The position numbers and the translations under genes were made by a program. Shown here in pieces: positions 15,001 through 32,800 of a DNA stretch of 64,000 bases. The notes below the pieces were generated by a model. It did no database searches. It saw nothing but the letters and a program-made list of their open reading frames with translations, and had not been told where the DNA came from. The stretch's first letter is position 1. Every line of letters begins with the position of its first letter. This DNA is from Strigops habroptila (lineage: Eukaryota; Chordata; Aves; Psittaciformes; Psittacidae). The DNA is taken from contig NC_046360.1 of NCBI RefSeq assembly GCF_004027225.2, positions 2,716,001 to 2,780,000 on the forward strand, given 5' to 3'.

Positions 15001-16690
15001 TTTGTATCACAGAACCATCGATGTGAACTTCTGACACCAACATCTCATTAAGGGGAGACAAAGACTGAACATGGGCTTCAACATGAACATGTTGCTGCCT
15101 CACATCACAACCTACAAATGTAACACCCCAGCCAGTCCCTCAACACTGATGGAAAGTGCCTGATCCCACACACCACACTGGCATTCACCCGCCTTACTAA
15201 ACATGCTCAGAATTGGCTTGCACAAGAGTAAAGTACAGCAGATACAAACCCAGAGTAGCAAGGAGATGAAAGATGCCTTTCTCACTTGTTTTAGGCAAAC
15301 TAAGAGTATCCCTCTGAAGCCTGCAAGCCTGAGCTCAAGGAATCAAAACTCCATTCCTAATTAACACATCATCAGGCCCCACCAGCCAGAGACTTGCCTC
15401 CCAGGAGGAGATCCTGGGCCAGCCTACATGATGAATGAGGCCTCAAGCAGCTGAATTGTTTCAAAGGCTAAACTGGCAACTGCAAGGACAAGCAGGTTTG
15501 GAAAGGCATGTAGAAACAACAAAATATGCACTACAGTTACTGGGGTTTTGTTGTATTTAGCACCGAGCCCTGCACTCTGTTACTGCTGCAGCACTTTCCC
15601 TCCAGTTAAGCGCTCTGCAAAGCCCATAGCTACAGGAACAGCTCCTCCTCTCCTGAAATGCAGCCACTTTTCAGGTGGAAACCTCACCACGGCAGCCCAC
15701 TGGAGGGAAACCCATTCTGCCAGCTCAACCCCAGCAAACTTGCACAAGTTCAATTTATCTGCCCCACCTGGGACATTTACCCAAGACCAGCCCTCTCGGA
15801 GGGCTGAGGTCCCCTTACTGCAGAGTTCTTGCACACCAGGGCCAGCCGTTCTGTTTCCCTGCATGACTCTTACAAAGAGTGAGGAGCCACAGTCTGGCAT
15901 TTGCAAAGATCTGTATTTTGACTGTTCTTTGACACAGCAGAATAGCACTGACACGTCTACTGCAGCGATACTCACATTTGTTGCAACAGACCTCCCAAAC
16001 AGACACACCGTGCAAGGTAATTTCTCCGTCTGCTGGCACCATTCCACACTGTTAAGCTCTCGCTGTCCCTTCAGCCACAAATGCCCCAGCAGAGGCAGCA
16101 AATTCTGCTCTATTATTGGAAGACTTTGTGGAGCACATCCCCCACAAGCCAACTACCTCCCCCTTTCAAGTGAGCAAAGTGAGTATTCAAACCCAGCAAC
16201 TGTCTCCCGTTCAAACCAGATGGCATAAATAGCTGGAGAGCTATCAAACAAAGCCAGTATCAAACAAAGTACACATTCAATACTTCGGTGTAAGATGAAA
16301 GCCCCGTTAAGCAAGTGTGTGCACATTTACACACCCGTGCTCAGGGACCAAAGCAATGGCAGAAAGTGCTCCATTAACTCCTCTAGTGGCTTAAGTGTCT
16401 GTTGACACTCAGGACATTCACATAGCAGAAGCACTGGCCAAAGTTCTGTGGCTTGGGCAGTCCTTGAGCTCTCCTGATGCTATAAATTGCAGCAGGCTGC
16501 TATCAGCAACAAGGGAAGCTGGAGACCGGCAACTTGATTAAGACCATCACTTTGTGTCACTCATTCCAGCTGCCTTAAGAAAAAGGCTCTAGAAACACTA
16601 TGCTCTACCACCACGACAAGTGCAATTCCCTGCCCTGTCCAGCTCTAGGGATACACGTGGAGCTTCAGAACTCAGCTGCAGCTCACTTAC
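1..16690 (-). other. SETD1B: SETD1B intron 5 (left part), no exon recognised
   Basis: Both strands were read for coding similarity. I see no SETD1B exon and no other gene I recognise. The content is unique-looking moderate-GC intron sequence plus one CR1 copy (9380-9766), a purine-rich patch near 2850-2920 and scattered short frames. Two overlapping frames open on opposite strands at about 15550-16228 have no recognisable homology. Confidence 0.6.
9380..9766 (+). mobile_element. CR1 LINE, 5'-truncated copy
   Basis: About 390 bases show the characteristic avian CR1 3' region. It opens with a TTCAGCCTGGAGAAGAG segment and runs through AGGAAGAAATTGTTTGCTA, the GCTGCCCCATCCCTGGCAG segment and CCTTCAACCCAAACCAGTCTGG to the ATTCTACGATT end. 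There are no target-site duplications, as expected for CR1. It lies in SETD1B intron 5, antisense to the gene. Confidence 0.92.
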
Positions 16691-25298
<8,608 letters not shown>

Positions 25299-25315
25299 TC
25301 CGTTGATCCAACCTG

Positions 25316-25363
25316 GACGCGGGGGGGGGGGGAAGAAGGGGGAAGAAGGGGAAGGGGGGAGAA
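25316..25363 (+). repeat. G-rich tract (C-rich pyrimidine tract of a SETD1B acceptor)
   Basis: A run of about 13 G, then repeated GGGGGAAGAAG blocks. On the gene strand it is the pyrimidine tract of the first coding exon's acceptor. Four or more G-runs give clear G-quadruplex potential on the plus strand. Confidence 0.85.
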
Positions 25364-25545
25364 AAAACATACGGAAAAACATAAAGTTAAAAAAAAAATA
25401 TATTCAACAAAGACCTCTTCGTTGTTGGGTTTTTTTTAAACGAGCCGCCCGCTCTACACACCCAGGCAGGGAGGAAATCCACCGCGAAGCGAGCTCTAAA
25501 ATGGGGGAATTGCCAGCCGGGTCCCCCCTCCACCCCAGCCAGACA

Positions 25546-25606
25546 AGAGGCAGAGAGGGAGGAGGAGAGAGGAGGAGGAGGAGAGGGGGAAAAAAAAAAA
25601 AAAAAG
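25546..25606 (+). repeat. Homopurine tract (GAG repeats then A-run)
   Basis: About 60 almost pure purine bases, GGA/GAG repeats ending in 15 A. It lies in the first SETD1B intron. Confidence 0.85.
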
Positions 25607-25639
25607 ACCCAATCTCACTTGAACTCTGCTTTTTGCCAT

Positions 25640-26750
25640 GATCTTCAGGGTGCTTGGCTTTTTCCCCCGCCTTGATCTCTCGGAAAGACATCGCGCTCGG
25701 CGGCCGATCGTCTCCGGCGGCGAAAGGCGAGCTCCCGTCTCACATGGGGCCGGTTACCGGCGCGGGCTGGCCGCCAGGCTCCTGCCTCCCGTTTTCGCGA
25801 GCCACCACATATTGTGTGTGCTCGCTGCTGGCGGCGGCGGCCTCCCACAATCCACCGCTGCGAGCGCCGCGAACGCCTAACCGCCCTCCGCCGCCTGCAC
25901 ATTCACGGCGGCCGCGCCGCGCAGCCCCCGGCCCGCGGCCGTTCCCCGCCGCCCCGCCGCCGCCGCGCACCGCCGCATGGGCCGCCGCCGGGATGGGTTG
26001 ATTTTTTTTCTCTCCCCGCCCCGGGGTTAATGGCGTGCGGGGGGGCGAGTGGAATCTGCCCGCTGCATTTACCTTAGCGCAAACTGTTTCTAAACAAGAT
26101 GGACCTATAGGTGGGACAAGTTATTTTTTTTTTTAAGGGAAGACTTCACCGAGCCCGGGCCGGGCGGAGCGCGCCGCCCCGCTGCGGCGGGGAGAAGGGG
26201 GGGGATAGCGGCAGAGGGGGGGAAGCGCTGCCGTTCGGCGGCACACGGGTAGGGACAGAGGTAAAGAAGGGGGAGCAGTTTTGCTTATTAAAGGTCCGTG
26301 CCCGGCGGCAGCCAATCAGCGGGGAGCTTCCATTTTGTTTTCGGTATTAAAGGCCGGGCGGCGCGGTTCCCCCCGCCGCTCACCGGGGCGCGGAGCACGG
26401 GCGGTGCGTGGTGCGCGGCTGCACACTCGGTCCTGCGGGGTCCGCGGCGAGCAGCTCCGGGCCGGGAGCTGGGTAATTGGTTGTTGTAAAGGCAGCGGGG
26501 CGGCCGCAGCCAATGGGCGCGCAGCTTCCATGGGGCTTGAGTTATTAGACGGCGGTGTTAACGCCATCCTTCAGCAGACGGCTGAGGAGAGGCCGCGAGA
26601 GCCGGCCGCCATTTTTCTGCAGTGGAGCGAAATGGCCAACTGGGCTTTTCCTTTGTTCCTTAAACGGGGGATCCGCCATGTGAATGAATGCACACCGGCC
26701 ACTCGCGGGGAGCGCTCGGGGTGGTGGTAATGTCTGGCACCATGCTAGAG
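25640..26750. promoter_or_regulatory. CpG island, SETD1B promoter
   Basis: About 1.1 kb is very GC- and CpG-rich, in contrast to the AT-rich flanks. It contains CCAAT boxes at 26312-26316 and 26510-26514 on the plus strand and 26476-26480 on the minus strand. YY1-like ATGG elements lie near 26095 and 26605, and TATTAAAG-like sequences near 26285 and 26345. Its position immediately 5' of SETD1B makes it the expected promoter. Elements on both strands suggest bidirectional initiation. Confidence 0.8.
26073..26400 (-). other. SETD1B: Possible SETD1B 5' UTR first exon (donor seen, 5' end unknown)
   Basis: The first coding exon begins after a splice acceptor with only 14 bases of leader, so an upstream non-coding exon is expected. 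Inside the CpG island a consensus minus-strand donor (CTAAG|GTAAAT) lies at 26072-26073, giving an intron of about 760 bases. The transcription start cannot be fixed; the right boundary given here is arbitrary within the island. Confidence 0.4.
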
Positions 26751-26759
26751 GACTCACTG

Positions 26760-28430
26760 AAGAAGGAAGACTTTCAAAAAAATAACACCACAAATCCAAA
26801 AAAAAAAAAAAAACCAAAAAACTTAAAAAACAAATGCGGATTTTATTTTTTTTTTTTTGTTTGGGTTTTGGTTTTTTTTCCCCTTATGGTTCGGGATCCA
26901 TCTTGTGTAACTAGGTCACGGCACACCCTATGTCAGCAGTTAGCAATTGCGAATGCCAAAATAAGTAAATACATTCTTATTTTTGTTACGGTTGTTTTGG
27001 GGTTTTTTAAGCTTTATACAGCTCTCTAATGCCTGAACAATAAATTGTAGAGAGTATTTCCTGTGTTAAACACTCGGTTCCTGGCCATTTTTATTAACTC
27101 CTTTGGTGCTTATAAGGTAATGTTTTAAATCCAGGCATAGGAATAGTGAATTCTGGAAAAAAAAAAAAGGGGGGGCAATTTTGCTATGATAAGCTTTTTC
27201 CTTTGTTTCCTCTTACGTTGTAAGTACCCAATCCATTCTGTCCTTGCTAAGTGTAGTTTTCATGTTAATGTTACCGAAGTGTTCCTTATTGCTAAGCGTT
27301 CATTTGCATGTCTTATGTTCTCTGTTTGCTAATCTAAACCAATTTATGCTTTTTGAACTATTCTACTCTTAAGTCGAGCAAAATACCTAGCTAAGATACG
27401 CTTAAAAGTCATTTACAACCAGCAAACGTTAACCAGGTGTTCTCACACTTAACATGTGCAGCGTAAAACTACGAAGGGGAATATTTTTAGTGTCTGCGTG
27501 CTCTGTGGAAAAACACTGAACGTCCTTTTTATGTACAGAGTAAATCTGCCACAGGAAGGTAGATTTAAGCCTCGAGTAAGAGTCCTCGCTGCGTATGGTC
27601 AGTCAACAGAGCTGGACAACTTTTTCTATTGGCTTTTTTTCCTCCTTTTTTGATGCTAGACCACTGCCACACAAAGATCCGTAACTATCTTAACAGGATC
27701 CGCGTTGACTTGCGAACTTACAGGACAAGTGGTGATACAGATCATATATATTTATAGCCGTTATTTTAAAAAAGCATAACAACTTCACCTTCAGAGCTGC
27801 TTTCAACTATGGTGCGCGGGTAAGTAAACCCTTTTGCCCTTGCAGAGGAACATATAGCCCAGGCCTGTGCAGCTAACGTTATTGTCCTGGGCGGAAAGAT
27901 CCTAATGGTCGTCTGTATGAGCGGTGGCGATCTCCTTCTCCTCAGATACATCTAACAGCGTCTCTGAAAGGTCTATTTTCAGGGAGGGATTTCTTTTTCT
28001 GCATAAAGCGCTTGGTCGTCCGCAGCCCTGGGGTGTTTGTTTTGGTGAATCCATTGCAGGCATTATGTGGCTGTTCAACTGAACACACAAAAACGCAATA
28101 AAAGTCTGCCTGCGAACAGGAAGATGTTACTGAAGTTGATTTCTAAGAAGGCGAAACGGCGGTGGTGGTGGTGGTAGGGATCCCTTAACATGTTTTATCC
28201 GTCTAATTACAGAAGCTTGACCAAAAAAAAAAGAGGCAACAAAATGGGTGTGGGGGGGTGTTTTTCAAGACGGTGAGTCTTAATGGCGGATGTCTCACTA
28301 AAAAGCACTGTAAAAATCCTTCATACCGAGAGGCAGTGACTTGGAGAGAGGGGGGAAAAGAAGGAGGTCTGGAAGTAAATCCGAAATGAGGGAGTTTCCT
28401 TCCAAGTGAGGGACCCTTTGCAGCCTGAGT
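26760..28430. other. AT-rich spacer between the two CpG blocks
   Basis: No coding similarity. It has A-runs near 26798-26820, T-rich patches to 27010, plus-strand AATAAA signals at 27039-27044 and 28098-28103, and a short GGT repeat at 28158-28175. Confidence 0.6.
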
Positions 28431-28439
28431 TTTACAGTT

Positions 28440-29560
28440 GGAGAGCCGTGACGCAGTTGATATTCACAGCAGTTGTGCTTTAGTGCAGCCACCCAGCCCA
28501 TGCAATGGCCTCCCCGCCGAAGTCTGATGGGTTTATTATGTGAAAGCCTGCGGAAGCACCGTGTCCCGGGCGCCGGGAGGGGCGGCTGGCGGCGGGCAGG
28601 GCGCTCCCGGTTGCGCTCCATGTTGTGTGAGAGTAGCCGCCATCATGGCTTCTCCTTCAGCGCCGCGTTCTCCTCAGCGCTGGGGCGGCGGCGAGGCGGG
28701 CTCTCCCCCACTGCCTGGCGGCGCTTCGCGTCCCGATCACTGCAGGGAAATGGTCTCTTTCTTTCCCCCCTTTTTCTCCCCTTTCCCTCCCCCTTCCCCT
28801 ATCGCTTTGTGAGGGGATGTGGAAGGCGAAGCCGAGGAGGGAGCGGGGCGCTTGGCTGCTTTTTCTCCCTTCGGCTGCCGCGCACAACATGGCCGCGCCG
28901 GGAAGCGCCCTGCAGCAGCGAGAGGCGGCGGGGCTGGCGGCGCTCCAGCCCGGCCGGGGAAGGGAGGGCCGCGCGGGGAGGACAAAGGCAGCTCGCATAA
29001 TGGAGGCGAAGCCCTGGGTGCCTATAAATAACGCCGCCCGCCCCTCGCCTTCCTCCCTTCCCCCAGCCGCAGCCTCCCGCTTGCTTTTGTGAATACCAAA
29101 AGATTAAAGTAGCCTAATGCGGGGGGCTGGGAGGGGGGGTGGGAGAAGAATAAGAGGAACAAACAGCCCCCCCTCCACATAAAAAAAGCCCAGGCAGCTG
29201 TGGGGGACGGCGGGCGGGCTCCAGGCAAATGAGGCGGCAGCGCTGGCCGCGGGAGGAGCAGGGCGGCGTCGCCATCCTCCCCGCCCGGAGCGGGCTGCGC
29301 TGCGCCCCGCTCCCCGCCGCTCGTCACATGCCTCTTTGTTGTTTTCCATCTCCTCGCCCCTCCTGGGCTTTCCCCCCCCCACCTCCGCCATCGCTCCGCC
29401 GGGGCAGCCGCTGCCCTGCCTCCGCCCGCCCGCGGGTGGGGTGGCCCGGCCTGCAGCGCCGAGCTCCCCGGGCCCGCAGCCGGGCTGGGCTGGCGCGGAG
29501 CCGGGTGCTGTGCTGCAGTGCGAGCCGCCATGGCCGCCCGAGGTGTCAATGTGCCTTTTT
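28440..29560. promoter_or_regulatory. Second CpG-rich block with TATA-like box, unassigned promoter
   Basis: A second GC/CpG-rich block lies 2-3 kb from the SETD1B island and 13 kb from RHOF, and no known gene starts here. It has a TATAAATA element at 29023-29030 on the plus strand. YY1-like GCCATNNTGG and ATGGCCGC motifs lie near 28637, 28888 and 29527, along with many GC boxes. It could be an alternative SETD1B promoter or the promoter of a plus-strand non-coding RNA (see findings). Confidence 0.55.
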
Positions 29561-29629
29561 TGTGTTTTTTTTCTTCTCCTTTTTTTTTTTTCTTCTTTTT
29601 TTCCTTTTTTTTTTTTTTCCCTCTTCGAG
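29550..29629 (+). repeat. Homopyrimidine T/C tract
   Basis: Long T-runs with interspersed TTCTTC and TTCC at the edge of the second CpG block. It is immediately followed by the GAGCAG acceptor-like site. Confidence 0.85.
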
Positions 29630-29632
29630 CAG

Positions 29633-29884
29633 ATTTTCCTGCAGCTCGCTTTGGGTGGAGGCGTGGGGGTTATTTCGGAGCTTCACAAGCCTGGCTATGC
29701 TCTTCTGTGAGGAGCTGCACCTCGTGCTCCACTGCAAACCCAAATTAGATGAGCTAGGAAAAGCCTGGCTTGAGCAACCACTGCAGAGGGCAGGACAGGG
29801 AGGAAAAGCAAACACTTATAGAGAGGTGGCCTCCCCGGTCAGGCTAGAGCAGGACCGTCCTGCGGACCCTGTGGGAGGGAGAAG
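29633..29884 (+). ncRNA. Candidate exon of an unannotated plus-strand transcript
   Basis: This 252-base segment follows a roughly 75-base nearly pure T/C tract ending in GAGCAG, a strong acceptor. It ends in AAG followed by a perfect GTAAGT donor. It lies just downstream of the second CpG-rich block. One frame is open across it, but I recognise no protein. The product is unknown. A non-coding RNA divergent from SETD1B is one possibility; a chance pairing of splice-like signals is the other. Confidence 0.25.
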
Positions 29885-32800
29885 GTAAGTGGCTGCTTGG
29901 CAGAGGCTGCCTGCGGGAGCGGCATGTGCGGGGCAGGGTGCGCCCTGCCCGCCTGTTCCTGCGGCTCAGGACCAGCCGCTCCGTGGCTCTGTAAAACCTG
30001 TGCTGCGGTATGTGCTGTTTTCCTGCGAGGGAGCCAGGGTGCTGCCGCGAAGTAGGCACCGTTTCGCAACGACGCGAGGGCTTACGCTCATCTCTCCATT
30101 TCTTGTTCCCCCCCTTCTCGCTCCTCAGCGGGTCAGGCTGTGTCGAGAACAAGCGACAAACCGTCCGCACAAACAGAACACGTTTCCATGGAGGGGAAAA
30201 CAGATCTATATATGTGTTTCCGCACTGTCAGGTTGGCTTTAAAACGCTACCTCCGGGCTGTGTGGCGCTGGGAGCCATGGCAGACCCTCTGCTCCGTCCC
30301 TGCAAGGCGTGCAGTGACCGGCCAGACCGGCTGGGAACGCCTGGCCCTCGCTCCTGCCACGACTGCAGCCGCCTGCCTGGTTTACAATGGCTCCAAACAA
30401 TGATCTGCTGGTAAACTGGGAAGAAGCAGTGACGTTTCTCTTAGCTAAACACCATTAAAGTGCTCCTCTGCTGTTTCTCAATAGAGGTGAAAAGCATTTT
30501 AGCTTCCTGGAAATGGCCGAAACAGGCGACGTGTGGATCTGTTCTTGGTTTTGCAGGGGGTTTGAACTGGAGCAAAACCTGGTTTCTGCAGCTTGCATCG
30601 CAGTGAGTTAAGTCAGCACGTGAAGTCATTAAAAAGCAGATTTAAACAGCAGCATCAGCTATTAACTTGCCTGGGATTTAAAACTGATGTTTAAATAGAT
30701 ATTTGGATATTAGTAATAATCTTTTAAACCTTAACGTTGGTCTGTTTAACCCTGAAGCAAACTAGCTCTGCCTAACGCAGGCTTTGAACCGATTCAGCCA
30801 GCCCATAATACTGTGGGAGCTCAGACAGCTTTGTCTGTACTTGCACCTCTCTGCGCATTTTTCCAGGACTATGATCTTTGTCTGCAATTAATCATTGTTC
30901 AGGACGGCCGTTCCCGATGGTGGAATCCATGAACTCCTCCAGCTGGGAGAGGTCCTGACGCCGCGTACGTGCAGACCAGGGCCAGCAATGGCTGGGGCAG
31001 CAGGCGTCGTGCAGCGAGCGCGCCGTGCGGACCCAGTGAGTTGTGTGGGTCCTCAGCATGTCTGGAAATGGGGTTTGTAAGTCTGAGCTGAAAATTTCTT
31101 TCCGTTTTTCAGAGTTTCTAAATGACTGGAACGTTCAGTGTAGTTTAAAAGTCACCGAGGCAGTCGAGACCGGTTGCACTCTTGGAGTGGGTGGTTTCAT
31201 GGCTGAACCTTGTATCTGAAAAGCTGAATGTTCTGGTACAGCGTGTTTAGGTCCCAGAAAGGTCAAACCAGACTTCCATACTTGAGTTAGATTGACCCTG
31301 GTTTACTGCGTGAGGCTCTTCGGAAAAAGAGATCTTTCAGGAGAAGGGGAAAAAAATAAAAGCAGGGGTTTTTTTCCTCTGAACAGCTTGTGGTGGCTTT
31401 ACGCACATTCCTGAAGCAAAGGGGCTTATTCTTGCCCTTCCCTGCATTGTTGAGTGCAAAACTCTTTATGCTAATTATTTCAGTGTCTGTTATCAATAAG
31501 AAGTGATTTAATTTCTTTGGCAAAGTGTTGCCACAAGAGCAAATTAGATTGAGAGGCAAAGGGAAATCAAAAATATGCAGCTGTTCTGCCAAACAATGAT
31601 CGTGACTGTTTACTGCGTTTTGTTTTAGAGTGGCTTGTACACAGAATCCTTTATAGCGAAGGTTTTCATGTCACAATCCACTGCTTGTGGAAGGAAACTA
31701 GATTTCTAGATTATAAAGGACAAAAGAGACCTAGGTTCATCTGGTTTGACTTCCTGCATTATGCAGGTCATAAGATCTTTGTGAGTTTGTTGGTTTTTCT
31801 CAGTTGAAAGGATTTAACTACAGCATAGCAGCGTCTTAGAAAACCATCAGACTTTCCTTTTAAAACGGGCTGTGAGAGAGAGTAAAATAAGAGTAAATCG
31901 TTTCCATCAAAAGCTGCCTGACAGACTGGAAATCAAAATACCTTTCTAAACTTGTTTAGTTTCTGCTTTCAGTTTCTGGATGTTGCTGTATCTCAGTCTG
32001 CTTGACGGAGGAATGCTCCGTTGCCAGATTTCCGTCCCTGTGTAGCCATGTACGGGCGGATCAACTGAGCATTTAACACTCCCCTTGCAGACTTGCAGAG
32101 CTCCCCCTCGGGTCCTTCTTCACTGATCCTGTAATCCTTCCTATCACCGTTCCCTTTGAACACTCCGGTTCTTCACTGTTATGGGCTGGGCAGAAAGGGC
32201 CGGAGCGATCAGCGGTGCCGATACCAGCACCACCATCCCCCCTGGCTGGGATGGCTCTGTTAGGCTTCCAGGGATTACACAGCCCATGGTCAGCTGGTTC
32301 CCAGCACGGCTCCTAAAATACTCGCAGATCTGCTCCTTCTTGGGATGGCATCCCCATACCATTGGTTTGTGCTCTTTGTTCTGCATCTATGGCTTTACAC
32401 TTGGCCATCTTGAAAAGGACAAGTCCTCAGACAGCACTATTGCTTGCAGTGCTCTTTTTATTTTGTAAAACCCCCTCCTGCTACCGTTGAGTGTCACCTA
32501 CAGACTTGGTTGGTAATGGGCTTGTACTTTCTTCCAGGTAAACAGCTGCTTCTGTCTCTGCTCTAGGAGTTCCTGGTTCCGGGTGTGTGTACACCTCAGC
32601 TGTGTCAGTGCTGTGTCAGGAGAAGGTTGGGATGTACACCACGCTCTTGCCACACCCCAGTTTCATGGGAAGAATGCCCAGTTTAAGGAGCTGAAAGGGA
32701 GCCAGGAAGCACACTGCAGCATTTGCCTGCCCTCGTGTCTATAACATAGCCATTAAATAATGCAGGGCCCAAAACAGGTAGTTACAGGACCCAGAAAAGA

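Noticed and set aside
16598-16690. Extension of SETD1B exon 5 to a nearby stop (short isoform)
   Set aside because: It would need intron retention through a perfect GTAAGT donor, and the added residues are not conserved in the family as I know it. Intronic polyadenylation cannot be excluded but has no clear signal.
28473-29888. Several long frames on both strands in the CpG block
   Set aside because: GC-rich sequence rarely contains stops. The frames overlap on all strands and none resembles a protein family.
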